Shown here: piece by piece, positions 9,621 through 19,560 of the stretch
How the letters are laid out: each line of letters begins with the position of its first letter
Numbering within the stretch: position 1 is the first letter of the stretch
Assembly: GCF_030252165.1 (NCBI RefSeq)
Contig: NZ_CP126969.1
Location: 1,240,001 to 1,304,000, forward strand
Direction of reading: 5' to 3'
Source of the DNA: Corynebacterium breve
Lineage (GTDB): Bacteria > Actinomycetota > Actinomycetes > Mycobacteriales > Mycobacteriaceae
DNA length: 64,000 nt
The notes under the pieces: generated by a model
The model's database searches: none
Seen by the model: the letters and a program-made list of their open reading frames with translations, nothing else
What the model was told of the DNA's origin: nothing
Made by a program: the position numbers and the translations under genes

Positions 9621-11247
9621 TAGCTGGTTCCTCATTCGCTACTTGCCAACGGTCCATGTTCCAGCCAATGCCGGCTGCACCCGTGTACACAACTACGTTA
9701 CTCACATTTCTATCAATAACGAACGCACGGGGCTGGGCAGCAAGGGGAATCGCGGGAAGCTCCTCCCAGAGTTTCTCTTCGGCCTCGCGCAACTTCTCCA
9801 TCTCATTCGCGCGGGCATCTACGGTGTTGTACTCGACCATGGGGTCTACCGCACCGAGGAAGGCATCAATGGATCCATCCTCAACGGTTTCTTCGCCCCA
9901 CTCGCCGATCCCGGTTTTGCCTAGGTCGTCGAGAGTCTTGCCTTCCTCGGTCGCATCGATGACGGTAATGCCGGATGGCTCGCACGAGACACGCATAGCT
10001 TCGACCATCGCAGCTTTGCGCTCATCCTCGCGGGAATAGCCCACCTTGATCTCCATACCTCGGGCCTTCTCGGCTCCTTCATGGTCAACGGCCATATGCG
10101 GCCCGACGATATCTTGGAAGTGGCGTGCCAAAGGATCATTGTGTTTCACCACATGCACTCCCACCGGACGAACATCGACGCCAGAAACTCGCGAGGATTC
10201 GCCTGCCACCGTGTTTGGGTCAATACACTTAGCCAGGGCCTGACGGGCGTCCTGGTCAGCCCACTCACCGGCATTCTCAAATCGCAAGGTGTCGGTCAGC
10301 TCGCCCACGCTGGTCTCAATGTCATAGGGACTGCCTTCAGCGTTGAGGTCCAGCCACTGCGGTTCAGCCGCCGAACCATCGGCGATGCGCAAAGCCTTCT
10401 TATCGACGAGTTCCTTGGAGTCTGCAGTACTCGGCCACACGACGAGAGTCTCAATGGAAGGTTGGTCGCCATAGTAATGCTCATTACTGACAAGCTTGAC
10501 CTCCCCCTCGTCACCGACGCTTTCGATTCGGAACGGGCCGAAGGACACCTGCATTTCGGGGTCGAACTCATCGAGCGTAAAGCCATTTCTCCAAGCTTCC
10601 GCGATGGGTCTGATCTGATCAGGGTCGTCAGATTGTAGCGCCTCAAAGAACGCGGTCGAATCCATGCCAACCTTCTTCGCCACGGCGTGAGCAGGAAGCA
10701 CTGTGCCGGGCCCGAAGAGTTCGCGCCAACGGCTTCCCTCGCCCTCTTTGAAGACCACGGTGAACTGTTTCGCGCCCGGCAGACAGGTCACCTTTTCCAC
10801 TTGTTCCATCAGAGGCAGGTGCGAGCCAAACAGCTCAGGATTAGATCCAGCCTCATACGCCAAGAGGTAATCCGAGCAGGTGACGTGCTTGCCGTCGGAG
10901 AAAACTGCATCCGCCGACAAAGTGTAAATTACTTGTCGGTTTGCACCAGGAAGCATTTGAGTGGTGACCAAATCCGAATTCGGGATCGTCTGACCACTTG
11001 GTCCCGGCACAAAAGGGGCGGGATAGAGGCGACCGGATAGCACCTGGGCGTTCGTCGCCACACCATCGTTGGCTGCTGCATTTGTGGTCAGCAGCGGGTT
11101 GTTAATTTGATAGCCAAAGTAGTCAGTGGACTTTGGCTCGGGAGCAGGCTCGGGTTCCGGAGTTGAGCAAGCAACAAGGCTTGCCACCATCGCGGCAGAA
11201 GCAATAAGACTGCCTAGTGCTTTCGAGTTCTTCCGTCGACTTGCCAA
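9607..11247 (-). CDS. Peptide/nickel-type ABC substrate-binding lipoprotein (family 5)
   Basis: Extracytoplasmic solute-binding protein, 546 residues, tethered as a lipoprotein: [16 protein letters not shown] then the lipobox SLVAC-S and a Pro/Glu-rich linker. The family 5 (DppA/OppA-like) fold is recognised by [12 protein letters not shown], the [22 protein letters not shown] region and the late [15 protein letters not shown] set the start at TTG 11247 because AGGAGG precedes it by 6 nt; the longer frame to 11388 would run into secF. No permease or ATPase gene adjoins, so it is an orphan binding protein in the sec-apt-rel operon (called dciAE in C. glutamicum, by memory). Ligand unknown. Confidence 0.85.
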   Translation of the reverse strand: MASRRKNSKALGSLIASAAMVASLVACSTPEPEPAPEPKSTDYFGYQINNPLLTTNAAANDGVATNAQVLSGRLYPAPFVPGPSGQTIPNSDLVTTQMLPGANRQVIYTLSADAVFSDGKHVTCSDYLLAYEAGSNPELFGSHLPLMEQVEKVTCLPGAKQFTVVFKEGEGSRWRELFGPGTVLPAHAVAKKVGMDSTAFFEALQSDDPDQIRPIAEAWRNGFTLDEFDPEMQVSFGPFRIESVGDEGEVKLVSNEHYYGDQPSIETLVVWPSTADSKELVDKKALRIADGSAAEPQWLDLNAEGSPYDIETSVGELTDTLRFENAGEWADQDARQALAKCIDPNTVAGESSRVSGVDVRPVGVHVVKHNDPLARHFQDIVGPHMAVDHEGAEKARGMEIKVGYSREDERKAAMVEAMRVSCEPSGITVIDATEEGKTLDDLGKTGIGEWGEETVEDGSIDAFLGAVDPMVEYNTVDARANEMEKLREAEEKLWEELPAIPLAAQPRAFVIDRNVSNVVVYTGAAGIGWNMDRWQVANEEPASENE

Positions 11248-11257
11248 GAATGGCCTC

Positions 11258-12439
11258 CTAACCTCTGTCTGGGCGCCACGTCGATGTGCGGTGAGGTAAA
11301 TCATCGTCACCATCGACGGAGTGGTGCACCGGAGTGTGCACTGTGCGCTTTGCTGCAGGTGTCGCGTCCGCCAAGGATTCGTCGTCAAGCTCCCCGCTGG
11401 AAGCCTGCGCGCGAAACTCGGCGACCTGCTTGTTATGTTCCTGATACTTCTTCTGTCGATTGACCAACGTTACTAAGAGTGGTGTGGCGAGAAGGAGCGA
11501 GGAGAAGATGCCTTCGACCACACCAATCAGCTGGATCAACGCGAGGTCCTTCAGCGTGCCAACGCCAAGCAGCCATACGGCCACGACCAGAAGTGCGACA
11601 ATCGGCAGCGCCGAGATAACCGAAGTCGAAATCGAACGCATAACCGTCTGGTTCACTGCGAGGTTCGCTTGTTCTGAATAGGTTGAAGTCCGCGAACCCA
11701 AAATGCCTTCGGTGTTTTCATTTACCTTGTCAAAGACGATGACGGTGTCATAGATCGAGAACGTCAATACGGTGAGCAAACCAATGATCATTGCTGGGGA
11801 CACTTCAAGCCCAAACACCGAGTACAGACCGAGAATCACGATGCCGTCAACCAGCAATGCGGCCATAGCCGCCACAGCCATTTCTCGCTTCAAACGGACA
11901 GCAACATACACCGCTGCTGCAAGGAGAAAGACTCCTAAAGCCAGCAACATGCGTTGGGTGATGGTGGAACCCCAGGATTCAGACACGGTGGAATCGCCGA
12001 TCGCGTCTGGAGTCGGATTGCCTTCCGCATCGAGCGGCTGGTGTTCCTCGAAGATTGCTTCGCGAGCCGCGTTGATTTGATCTTGCGACAGGTGTTCGGA
12101 ATTGATCTCTAGCGTGCGGGAATCTCCGGCACCCACAATCTGGGTGATTTCAGGGGTGACGCCGGTGGCCTCGGTAAAAGTCTCCTCCACCTGCTCGGCG
12201 ACGAGGTCACCTGCCTGCATGGACATCTTGGTGCCGCCTTCGAAATCGATCGAAAGGTCGAACCCGCGAAACGCCATGGATGCGATGCTCACGACGACGA
12301 AGAACAGCGTGATGAGGTACCACAGTTTCGATCGACCAATGAAGTCGAAGCCGCCTTCACCGGTATATAGCTTGTCGAAGAAGTTGAGATTGTACTTATT
12401 CGGCTTCTGTACTGGAGTGGTGGTTGTAGATGTTGTCAT
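11258..12439 (-). CDS. secF: Protein translocase subunit SecF
   Basis: Membrane subunit of SecDF, which uses the proton motive force to help SecYEG-SecA export complete. It is 393 residues with the SecF signature GFDLSIDFEGGTKMSM after transmembrane segment 1, a periplasmic loop, then five further membrane segments (e.g. MLLALGVFLLAAAVYVAV, VDGIVILGLYSVFGLEVSP, IGLLTVLTFSIYDTVIVFDK). The C-terminal tail is charged and hydrophilic (DGDDDLPHRTSTWRPDRG), a frequent actinobacterial extension. It follows secD by 2 nt. Confidence 0.96.
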   Translation of the reverse strand: MTTSTTTTPVQKPNKYNLNFFDKLYTGEGGFDFIGRSKLWYLITLFFVVVSIASMAFRGFDLSIDFEGGTKMSMQAGDLVAEQVEETFTEATGVTPEITQIVGAGDSRTLEINSEHLSQDQINAAREAIFEEHQPLDAEGNPTPDAIGDSTVSESWGSTITQRMLLALGVFLLAAAVYVAVRLKREMAVAAMAALLVDGIVILGLYSVFGLEVSPAMIIGLLTVLTFSIYDTVIVFDKVNENTEGILGSRTSTYSEQANLAVNQTVMRSISTSVISALPIVALLVVAVWLLGVGTLKDLALIQLIGVVEGIFSSLLLATPLLVTLVNRQKKYQEHNKQVAEFRAQASSGELDDESLADATPAAKRTVHTPVHHSVDGDDDLPHRTSTWRPDRG

Positions 12440-12441
12440 TG

Positions 12442-14259
12442 CTACTTCTCCTCGCCTTCAACGGCAACTGCCTCAGTTTGAGCAGCTTCACGAGATTCCT
12501 TGCGATCCGCATCTGCTAGTGCGAACATCTTGCCCATACCGTTAACAGCTGGCTTAGCGAAGAACGGCTTGCGCGAGGCCAAAATCATCAGAGGTGCGGT
12601 GACTAGGAAGGTCACAACAAGGTCGAAGATGGTGGTCAGCCCCATGGTGAATGCGAAGCCCTTGACTTCGCCCACCGCGAGGAAATAGATCACCGCAGCG
12701 CCGATCAAGGTGACCATGTTGCCTGTCACGATAGTTTGCTTTGCGCGATCCCAACCGCGGGCGGTGGCCGAGCGGAAAGTTTTTCCTTCGCGGACTTCAT
12801 CCTTAATGCGCTCATACAAGACGACGAACGAGTCGGCCGTGGTGCCGATACCGATAATCAAACCGGCCACACCCGAAAGATCAAGGGAATATCCGATCCA
12901 GCGACCCAGCAAGATCAGCGATCCGTAGACAAGCAGGCCTGCGCCGAACAGTGTCAGCAAAGACACGAACCCGAATACTCGGTAGTAGGCGAAGACAAAT
13001 ACCGCGACCAAAGCGAGCCCGACAAGGCCAGCGATCAAGCCAGCCTTCAGCGAGGCCTCACCCAAAGATGGTGGGACGGTTTGAGCGGTACCACCAGGTT
13101 CGCCGTTTTCACCGGCAAACGACAGTGGCAGAGCGCCATAGCGCAAGTTATTCGCTAGGTTCTGTGCTTCCTCCTGAGTGAAGTCACCCGTAATGGACGT
13201 CGCAGAGCCCACTGGAGTAGCACCTTGGATTACTGGTGCGGAGATCACCTGGGAGTCAAGAGTGATCGCAATCTGCTGGCCGATCAAGTTGCTCGTGAGT
13301 TCGGCCCACGTCTGGGAGCCGTTGAACTCACCCTTCTGGCTAAATGCAAAGCTGATTTCCATCTGGCTAGTTTGAGTGTTAAGGCCACCAGTGATCGGCT
13401 GACCAGTATCGATCTGGCTACCTGTCAAACGCGGGCCGTTCTCATCAGTCACGCCGCTGAGCAGCGGAACAGGCTCGAGCATCAACGGAGTGCCAGCACC
13501 TGGATCACAGGACACCAAGGGCAGTTGTGGCTCGTCTGTCCCAGCTAGCGGGTCGGTGGAATCTGGGTCACAGCGCATCAGCGACATGGCTGCGAGCTGC
13601 TGCGTTGGATCTTCGGATTGGCGATCTTCACGCAGCATCTCATTGAGTGCTTGTCGACGATCCCCTGCCTCAATGGAGTTTGCAGGCTCGTCTAGGGGCT
13701 CGGCTGTAATCTCTGGTACTTCGATCGCGCCCTCGTCGCCAAGCATCTCTTGCAGGCTGGATGCGATCTGATCCAGAGATTCCGTCGCCTGATCTTTGGT
13801 GATGATTCCGTATTCAACCCAATCGTTCGCCGTCTCTCCCAAGAGTTCGGCGAAGTTTTCACCTGGCACGCCAGGTTGAGCGACAGGGCGGAACATCAGT
13901 TGTGAGGTCTGGCCGATCGAGCGTACTTCGGAGGTGTCGTCGCCAGCGACGGTGATTACTAGGGTGTTGCCGTCGACCACCACGTCGGCGCCTGAGACAC
14001 CCATACCGTTGACACGATTCTCCAGAATGATGCGCGCCTGGTCGAGTTGCTCTTGGGTAGGTTCCTCGCCCTGTGGCACAAGTGTTACACGCGTACCGCC
14101 TTGGAGATCGATACCTAGTTTGGGTGATGCTTGACGGTCACCGGTGAAAAACACCAGCGCCCACACGATTGCCACGAGCAGAAGGAAGAAGGCAAGGGCT
14201 CGCTTTGGCCATGCTCTTCGCGACGCGCGCTCGCTCGTGCGCCGATTTGAAACGGACAC
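12442..14259 (-). CDS. secD: Protein translocase subunit SecD
   Basis: Partner of SecF in late-stage protein export. It is 605 residues: one N-terminal membrane segment (ALAFFLLLVAIVWALVFFTG), the signature LGIDLQGGTRVTLVPQG, a large exported domain with an actinobacteria-typical insert rich in Gln/Pro/Glu (about residues 150-270), and a C-terminal five-segment bundle (LIAGLVGLALVAVFVFAYY, IIGIGTTADSFVVLYERIKDE). Start MSVSNRRTSE at 14259. About 200 nt of untranslated DNA separates it from yajC. Confidence 0.96.
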   Translation of the reverse strand: MSVSNRRTSERASRRAWPKRALAFFLLLVAIVWALVFFTGDRQASPKLGIDLQGGTRVTLVPQGEEPTQEQLDQARIILENRVNGMGVSGADVVVDGNTLVITVAGDDTSEVRSIGQTSQLMFRPVAQPGVPGENFAELLGETANDWVEYGIITKDQATESLDQIASSLQEMLGDEGAIEVPEITAEPLDEPANSIEAGDRRQALNEMLREDRQSEDPTQQLAAMSLMRCDPDSTDPLAGTDEPQLPLVSCDPGAGTPLMLEPVPLLSGVTDENGPRLTGSQIDTGQPITGGLNTQTSQMEISFAFSQKGEFNGSQTWAELTSNLIGQQIAITLDSQVISAPVIQGATPVGSATSITGDFTQEEAQNLANNLRYGALPLSFAGENGEPGGTAQTVPPSLGEASLKAGLIAGLVGLALVAVFVFAYYRVFGFVSLLTLFGAGLLVYGSLILLGRWIGYSLDLSGVAGLIIGIGTTADSFVVLYERIKDEVREGKTFRSATARGWDRAKQTIVTGNMVTLIGAAVIYFLAVGEVKGFAFTMGLTTIFDLVVTFLVTAPLMILASRKPFFAKPAVNGMGKMFALADADRKESREAAQTEAVAVEGEEK

Positions 14260-14386
14260 TTAAGGTTACTCCTCCAGATGAAACGCTCACCGGTCTTACG
14301 CGTCGGAAGGTCTTGTGGCCTAGAAAACACGGTTTGTGTGAGTGTTGGGATTTAGTTCTGGTTCTGGCTCTTTCAGTTCAGGGAAA

Positions 14387-14402
14387 AGATTCCACGGAAT
14401 CT
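14387..14402. promoter_or_regulatory. Perfect 16-bp palindrome upstream of secD
   Basis: AGATTCC-AC-GGAATCT, two 7-bp arms with a 2-nt centre, within the 202-nt gap between yajC and secD, about 130 nt before the secD start. It could be a dimeric repressor site. The 2-nt loop is too tight for a stable hairpin, which favours a DNA-level role. No cognate protein is known. Confidence 0.4.
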
Positions 14403-14461
14403 GAGAGAGCGCACAAACCAACATCGTACGTCATAGCGTGCAGAAAACCTGCGCACGCCCC

Positions 14462-14815
14462 TTAGTTATTCTCAGGGTGCGACTGTCCATCAGTTGCGTC
14501 TGGTCTCGCTTCGCGATTCTCCCAGTAGCTTTCGGTTGTAGCCTGCGGTTCAGTCGTTTGTGGTTCAGCTCTGCGCATGATTCCTGCGGAGTCAATCGTG
14601 ATGACTACGCCCGGGGACACTTCAAGATCAACTTCGGTATCACGCGATGCAACGATCTTTCCGTGTAGACCACCCACAGTGACAATGCGATCACCGGGTA
14701 CCAAAGAGTTGCGCAGCGCCATCATTTCGGACTGACGTTTTTTCTGACTACGCATCATGAAAATGGACGGCAGAAGGAAAATAGCGAGGATGAGGACAAG
14801 AGTAAGAAGTTCCAT
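14462..14815 (-). CDS. yajC: Preprotein translocase accessory subunit YajC
   Basis: Small Sec accessory protein, 117 residues. A single N-terminal membrane segment (MELLTLVLILAIFLLPSIFMM) is followed by the basic RSQKKRQSEM and the YajC core SLVPGDRIVTVGGLHGKIV, then a hydrophilic tail. I start at ATG 14815 instead of the longer frame (14860), whose 15 extra residues are not family-like. It sits upstream of secD on the same strand, as in most bacteria. Confidence 0.93.
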   Translation of the reverse strand: MELLTLVLILAIFLLPSIFMMRSQKKRQSEMMALRNSLVPGDRIVTVGGLHGKIVASRDTEVDLEVSPGVVITIDSAGIMRRAEPQTTEPQATTESYWENREARPDATDGQSHPENN

Positions 14816-14880
14816 AACGTCCCATTGTGACACGCCCACCACCACGTGGCAGAACCGCATGGTGGTTGATTGGCAAACTC

Positions 14881-15975
14881 CTACCGGAAATTCAGCTGGC
14901 CCGGAGCCTCAGGAGGCGGGGTGAGCCCAAGGTGATGCCATGCAGCGGCGGTAGCAACGCGACCCCGACCAGTGCGCGACATTAGTCCGGCACGAACCAA
15001 GTAAGGTTCGCAGACTTCTTCTACCGTTCCGGGTTCCTCCCCCACGGCGATGGCTAACGTGTTCACACCGACGGGACCACCACCATGTCCCTTAATCAAT
15101 GACCCTAATACTGCGCGGTCCAGGCGATCCAGTCCAAGTTCATCGACATCAAAGACCCGAAGGGCCGCCTGTGCTGCTGGGATGTCGACATGCCCATCTC
15201 CGTTAACTTCCGCCCAATCGCGCACACGGCGCAGGAGCCGATTGGCAATTCGTGGAGTGCCACGCGAGCGGGAGGCGATCTCCACGGCCGCATCGTTGTC
15301 GATGCTGACTCCCAAGATGGATGCTGCACGAGTTACCACTCGCGTCAAATCTTCTACCTCGTAGAACTCCATTTGAGCGGTAAAACCAAACCTGTCGCGC
15401 AGCGGCCCTGTCAACATGCCTGCCCTTGTCGTCGCGCCGACAAGGGTAAACGGAGGAATCTCTAACGGAATTGAGGTGGCACCGGGGCCTTTTCCGACGA
15501 TGACATCGATGCGAAAGTCCTCCATTGCCATGTACAACATTTCTTCCGCCGGACGTGCGATGCGGTGAATTTCGTCGATGAAAAGGACATCGCCTTCCAT
15601 AATGTTCGACAGCATTGCAGCAAGATCACCGGCGCGCTCGAGGGCTGGTCCGGATGTCATACGCAATGACGTTCCCAGCTCTTGCGAGATGATCATTGCC
15701 AGCGTTGTTTTGCCAAGGCCAGGCGGGCCCGATAGCAAAATATGGTCAGGGGTGACCCCACGTCGCTTTGCTCCGGTTAGGACCAAGTCGAGCTGTTCGC
15801 GAACCTTTGGCTGCCCAATGAACTCCTCAAGGGCTTTAGGGCGCAAAGTCTTTTCGATGTCACGATCATCCACCTGCTCTCGGGCATCAACTGCAGCGTC
15901 GTCGTCACGTCCTTGCCCGCCCCGGTTGAGTAGTCCCTCCGGCAGGCTAAATTCTGTTTTCTCAACGTCAGACAA
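14881..15975 (-). CDS. ruvB: Holliday junction branch-migration ATPase RuvB
   Basis: Hexameric AAA+ motor that drives branch migration of Holliday junctions with RuvA. The 364 residues contain [19 protein letters not shown], Walker [12 protein letters not shown], Walker B LFIDEIHR, sensor region [19 protein letters not shown] and arginine-finger neighbourhood, and the C-terminal winged helix ending [13 protein letters not shown]...[15 protein letters not shown]. Nine nt downstream of ruvA. Confidence 0.97.
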   Translation of the reverse strand: MSDVEKTEFSLPEGLLNRGGQGRDDDAAVDAREQVDDRDIEKTLRPKALEEFIGQPKVREQLDLVLTGAKRRGVTPDHILLSGPPGLGKTTLAMIISQELGTSLRMTSGPALERAGDLAAMLSNIMEGDVLFIDEIHRIARPAEEMLYMAMEDFRIDVIVGKGPGATSIPLEIPPFTLVGATTRAGMLTGPLRDRFGFTAQMEFYEVEDLTRVVTRAASILGVSIDNDAAVEIASRSRGTPRIANRLLRRVRDWAEVNGDGHVDIPAAQAALRVFDVDELGLDRLDRAVLGSLIKGHGGGPVGVNTLAIAVGEEPGTVEEVCEPYLVRAGLMSRTGRGRVATAAAWHHLGLTPPPEAPGQLNFR

Positions 15976-15984
15976 TTCTTACCC

Positions 15985-16596
15985 CTAGTTCCGGCCGAGT
16001 TGGGTCAATGCTGAGCGCAGGAGCGCTGCGGTTTCCAGGTCAGGCTGCTCGGCAACGATGGCCTCTACTGCAGGACGGGCCGCTTTGTCGGTAAAACCCA
16101 ACCCCACGAGGGCTTCCACTACCTGCTCCACAACGGCACCTGCTCCTGCCGGGACGTCTGCAGCGGGCTGCGTCGATTCAGACTTAGCCGCGACCATATC
16201 TTTCAGCTTGTCCTTGAGTTCTACCACCATGCGTTCTGCCATCCGCTTGCCTACCCCGGGAATCGCCTGGAGAGCCTTGGCGTCTTCGTTGGTAATGTGC
16301 CCCGCAATCTCGCCTGCCGAAAAGACCGCTAGCGAAGCCAGTGCAAGCTTTGGGCCGAGTCCGCTGACGCTTTGCAGCCGGTGAAACATCATGCGCGCGT
16401 CATCGTCGATAAACCCGTACAAGGTCATCGCGTCTTCCTTGACCACCATCGACGTAAGCACACGAGTCTTTTCGCCGCGGACCAGTCGCGCCAATGTTGG
16501 CGGAGTAGCCAAGAAGCGGTAACCTACGCCACCACATTCGATGACGCCGTGGTCTAGGCCGATGGAGACAACCTCTCCGTTGAGTGAATCAATCAC
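15985..16596 (-). CDS. ruvA: Holliday junction DNA-binding protein RuvA
   Basis: Tetrameric junction-binding subunit of RuvABC. The 203 residues have the OB-fold N-terminus (MIDSLNGEVVSIGLDHGVIE), helix-hairpin-helix segments (LQSVSGLGPKLALASLAVF, LQAIPGVGKRMAERMVVELKDKL), an acidic Ala-rich linker, and the C-terminal RuvB-contact domain (VEALVGLGFTDKAARPAVEAI). Six nt after ruvC. Confidence 0.96.
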   Translation of the reverse strand: MIDSLNGEVVSIGLDHGVIECGGVGYRFLATPPTLARLVRGEKTRVLTSMVVKEDAMTLYGFIDDDARMMFHRLQSVSGLGPKLALASLAVFSAGEIAGHITNEDAKALQAIPGVGKRMAERMVVELKDKLKDMVAAKSESTQPAADVPAGAGAVVEQVVEALVGLGFTDKAARPAVEAIVAEQPDLETAALLRSALTQLGRN

Positions 16597-16602
16597 CTGT
16601 GA

Positions 16603-17133
16603 TTACGCTCCTTGAATTTTCATGGCTTGGGCGGTTCGAGCAAGCAATGGTGCACGCCAACAATGACACACAGCAATTGCCAGTGCGTCAGCAGCATCGG
16701 CTGGCTTCGGCGCCTCACTGAGTCCCAGAATACGGGTGATCATGATCGTCATTTGTTTCTTGTCTGCGCGGCCGTTGCCAGAAATTGCTTTCTTCACTTC
16801 AGAAGGGGTGTACATGTGCACTGGGATGTCGCGTTCGGCTGCGGCAAGAACCATTACGCCTACAGCGTGAGCGGTGTGCATCACTGTGGAGACGTTTCCG
16901 CGTTCGAAAATGCGCTCCATCGCAACAACGTCCGGCTTGTATTCGTCCATCCACTCACCCACCGCGCGAGACATTCGGAGCAATCGCTCTGCCAGTTCTG
17001 CCTCAGACGGTGTGCGCACCACCCCTACTGCGATAGGAATTACTTGCCTTCCGCGGCCCGCCTGGACCACGGAGAGGCCACAACGGGTCAAACCAGGGTC
17101 AATGCCCATTACCCGAAGCCCTTCGAGGTTCAT
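16603..17133 (-). CDS. ruvC: Crossover junction endodeoxyribonuclease RuvC
   Basis: Cuts Holliday junctions after RuvAB migration. The 176 residues carry the catalytic acids in [31 protein letters not shown] and [16 protein letters not shown] (RNase H-like fold). ATG 17133 ([14 protein letters not shown]) is used because GGGAGG precedes it; an upstream in-frame start would add residues with no family match. First gene of ruvCAB; a terminator separates it from yebC, so it should have its own promoter, but I see no clear SOS box upstream. Confidence 0.95.
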   Translation of the reverse strand: MNLEGLRVMGIDPGLTRCGLSVVQAGRGRQVIPIAVGVVRTPSEAELAERLLRMSRAVGEWMDEYKPDVVAMERIFERGNVSTVMHTAHAVGVMVLAAAERDIPVHMYTPSEVKKAISGNGRADKKQMTIMITRILGLSEAPKPADAADALAIAVCHCWRAPLLARTAQAMKIQGA

Positions 17134-17195
17134 TCCCGCCTCCCATTGTTTCTCACACACTTGTTCTACCACACGCCGACGACGAACACGTGAAA

Positions 17196-17232
17196 CGCCC
17201 CGCTCTGCAGGGAAAACCTGCCGGGCGGGGCG
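17196..17232 (-). terminator. Terminator downstream of yebC
   Basis: Long hairpin CGCCCCGC...GCGGGGCG with an inner TGCAGG/CCTGC helix and a GAAA-type loop, followed on the minus strand by TTTCACG, 16 nt after the yebC stop. Confidence 0.82.
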
Positions 17233-17247
17233 TCGTCAAGCAAATGA

Positions 17248-18003
17248 TTAATCTGCGTCCAACGCAGCTAGCACCTCGTCGGACATGTTCATGTTGGTGT
17301 AGACGTTTTGAACGTCGTCGGAGTCCTCCAGCGCGTCGATGAGATTCATCATCTTCTTGGCGGTCTCCACGTCAACATCGCTTTCCATGGAAGGGCGGAA
17401 CTCTTGGCCAGCTTCTTCCACCTCAAAACCTTCTTCGACGAGGGCTTCCTTTACTGCCTGCACATCGGTCGGCTGGCAAATGATTTCGAATTCTTCACCG
17501 GTGTCTTGAACTTCTTCAGCACCGGCTTCGAGCACTGCCATGAGAACGTCATCCTCGGAAAGCTCGCCCTTTTTCACCGTGACAACACCGGTACGGGTGA
17601 ACATGTAGGCAACGGAGCCAGACTCGCCAAGATTGCCACCGTTCTTAGTCATCGCGGTGCGAACCTCGGTAGCGGCGCGGTTGCGGTTGTCGGTTAGACA
17701 CTCAATGAAAACGGCGACACCATTGGGGCCGTAGCCCTCGTATGTAATGTTCTCGTAGTTCGCGCCACCGGCTTCTTCGCCGGAACCACGTTTGCGTGCT
17801 CGCTCAATGTTGTCGTTGGGAACGGAGGCCTTCTTGGCCTTACGAATCATGTCGTCGAGCGTTGGGTTGGCTGCAGGATCGCCGCCGCCGGTGCGCGCTG
17901 CCACCTCGACATCCTTGATCATCTTCGCCCAGAGCTTCGAACGCTTAGCGTCGTTAGCGGCCTTCTTGTGCTTAGTGGTTGCCCACTTTGAGTGGCCTGC
18001 CAT
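17248..18003 (-). CDS. YebC/PmpR-TACO1 family regulatory protein
   Basis: 251 residues of the YebC family, beginning with the conserved [21 protein letters not shown] and showing [43 protein letters not shown] and [14 protein letters not shown]. Members act as transcription regulators or, as recently shown for several, relieve ribosome stalling at proline stretches. Which applies here is not visible. The usual neighbourhood upstream of ruvC is kept, although a terminator lies between. Confidence 0.93.
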   Translation of the reverse strand: MAGHSKWATTKHKKAANDAKRSKLWAKMIKDVEVAARTGGGDPAANPTLDDMIRKAKKASVPNDNIERARKRGSGEEAGGANYENITYEGYGPNGVAVFIECLTDNRNRAATEVRTAMTKNGGNLGESGSVAYMFTRTGVVTVKKGELSEDDVLMAVLEAGAEEVQDTGEEFEIICQPTDVQAVKEALVEEGFEVEEAGQEFRPSMESDVDVETAKKMMNLIDALEDSDDVQNVYTNMNMSDEVLAALDAD

Positions 18004-18124
18004 GACCGTCTCCCTTTCTATTTCCCAATAGTTCGTTTGCCGAGTATACGCGGGTAAGGCCCAATTATTACTACCCGCCTAGGTCCGCGTGGCGTTCATT
18101 TGCCGTTGAAGTGCCTGGACTCTA

Positions 18125-19006
18125 CTAGTCCTGAGACTCATTTCGTGGCAGTTTCGACGGCACAGGCTGAGCCCCTTCGCGCAACGTGCGGGTCAGCCCC
18201 TCTTGAGTCACCATCGCAACAAGTCGTCCTTGCGCGTCGAAGATTCTGCCGTGAGTCAACGCCCTGCCACCATGCGCCGATGGGGACACCTGGTCATACA
18301 TCAGCCACTCATCCGCACGGAAAGGACGAAGGAACCACATCGCATGATCGAGCGAGGCCATCTGAACCTTATGGCCTGGGTGTGGCACCATCGCGGAATA
18401 TAGCAACGTCATGTCAGACATATATGCAAGTGTGCACACGTGGAAAGTGTCGTCATCAGGCAACCTTCGCTTAGACCGGAACCAGACGACCTGTTGTGAC
18501 GGGGTGTATTTGTTGTGCTCGTATAGGTCCGATGGAACTACGCGGATATCCCAGTCTTCCCACTCGGCAAGCAATGCGCGGGAACTCGCAGGAAGAGTGT
18601 CCCGCGCCTCTGGGATCTCATCCGGGTGTGGGACAGTACGCATCAAGTCCGAGTGCTCCGGCCCTTCATCGCCTGCACGGTGGAAGCTTGCTTGCATAGA
18701 AAAGATGATCTCGCCGTTCTGAATCGCCTCAACGTGGCGAGTCGCGAACGAATTACCGTCGCGCATGCGATTGACGATGTACACCGTGTCTTGGTCAGCA
18801 ATACCCGGACGAATGAAGTAGCCGTGCAAAGAGTGCACAAACTTATCATCACCGACAGTACGGGTTGCCGCGACGAGCGCCTGCGCAGCTACCTGTCCAC
18901 CGAAAGTACGGGAAAGCACAGATTCTTTCGCTTTGCTGCGGTAGATGTCTTGCTCGATTGGCTCAAGATCGAGAATGTTGATGATCGATTGTGGTGTCGG
19001 ACTCAT
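18125..19006 (-). CDS. tesB: Acyl-CoA thioesterase II (TesB-like)
   Basis: Hydrolyses acyl-CoA to free fatty acid and CoA. The 293 residues form the TesB double hot-dog: the N-terminal half has SRTFGGQVAAQALVAATRTV, SLHGYFIRPGIADQDTVYIVNRMRDGNSFATRHVEAIQNGEIIFSM (family active-site region shown in part), and the C-terminal half has SLDHAMWFLRPFRADEWLMYDQVSPSAHGGRALTHGRIFD. Start MSPTPQSI at 19006. Diverges from the DUF3817 gene over 68 nt. Confidence 0.92.
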   Translation of the reverse strand: MSPTPQSIINILDLEPIEQDIYRSKAKESVLSRTFGGQVAAQALVAATRTVGDDKFVHSLHGYFIRPGIADQDTVYIVNRMRDGNSFATRHVEAIQNGEIIFSMQASFHRAGDEGPEHSDLMRTVPHPDEIPEARDTLPASSRALLAEWEDWDIRVVPSDLYEHNKYTPSQQVVWFRSKRRLPDDDTFHVCTLAYMSDMTLLYSAMVPHPGHKVQMASLDHAMWFLRPFRADEWLMYDQVSPSAHGGRALTHGRIFDAQGRLVAMVTQEGLTRTLREGAQPVPSKLPRNESQD

Positions 19007-19074
19007 AGTCGGTCAGATTACCAGGCAATTCACGTCTATGGACCAAACCACTACGGGAGGTATCGTAGTCAACT

Positions 19075-19560
19075 ATGACTGGACTTACTCCAAAGAAACT
19101 CCACCTCGCAGCAGGCATTCTCGAGTTTTTCACCTGGACACTGCTGATTGTCGGCATGGTATTGAAATACTCCGGCACCACTGAGTCCGTGATCTCCATC
19201 GCCGGCGGTATTCACGGCTTCGGGTTTCTCTGCTTTGTCATCCTCACCATCTTGGTGTGGGTGAACAATAAATGGTCCTTTGGCCTCGGCCTCGTGGGAC
19301 TCATCGTCTCCGTCATTCCTTGGGCGGCGCTTGCTTTCACCCTGTGGGCTGATAAGAAGGGCAAACTCGAAGGTGGATGGCGATTCTCCGACCCCGCCGA
19401 GCAACCAACCAACTTGCCAGACAAAATCTTGGCACAAGCAGTCCGCCACCCAATTCGATCACTGATCATCGCTCTGATCATCGTCGCACTGGTGTTTACT
19501 CTGCTAGTTACACTTGGTCAGCCTTATGATCCTGACGCCGTAGCCGATCGTATCGGCTAG
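19075..19560 (+). CDS. DUF3817 integral membrane protein
   Basis: 161 residues with four predicted membrane segments (AAGILEFFTWTLLIVGMVLKY, SIAGGIHGFGFLCFVILTILV, FGLGLVGLIVSVIPWAALAF, SLIIALIIVALVFTLLVTLG). The His in GGIHGFGF and the closing ALWADKK-type segment fit DUF3817, a small family of unknown function. TATCGT lies 8-13 nt before the ATG, so the mRNA may be leaderless or nearly so. The stop codon overlaps the convergent LemA-like gene by 4 nt. Confidence 0.8.
   Translation: MTGLTPKKLHLAAGILEFFTWTLLIVGMVLKYSGTTESVISIAGGIHGFGFLCFVILTILVWVNNKWSFGLGLVGLIVSVIPWAALAFTLWADKKGKLEGGWRFSDPAEQPTNLPDKILAQAVRHPIRSLIIALIIVALVFTLLVTLGQPYDPDAVADRIG

Noticed and set aside
17134..17195. LexA/SOS box before ruvC
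   Set aside because: Only GAACA-like half-sites are present; no pair matching the corynebacterial SOS consensus.
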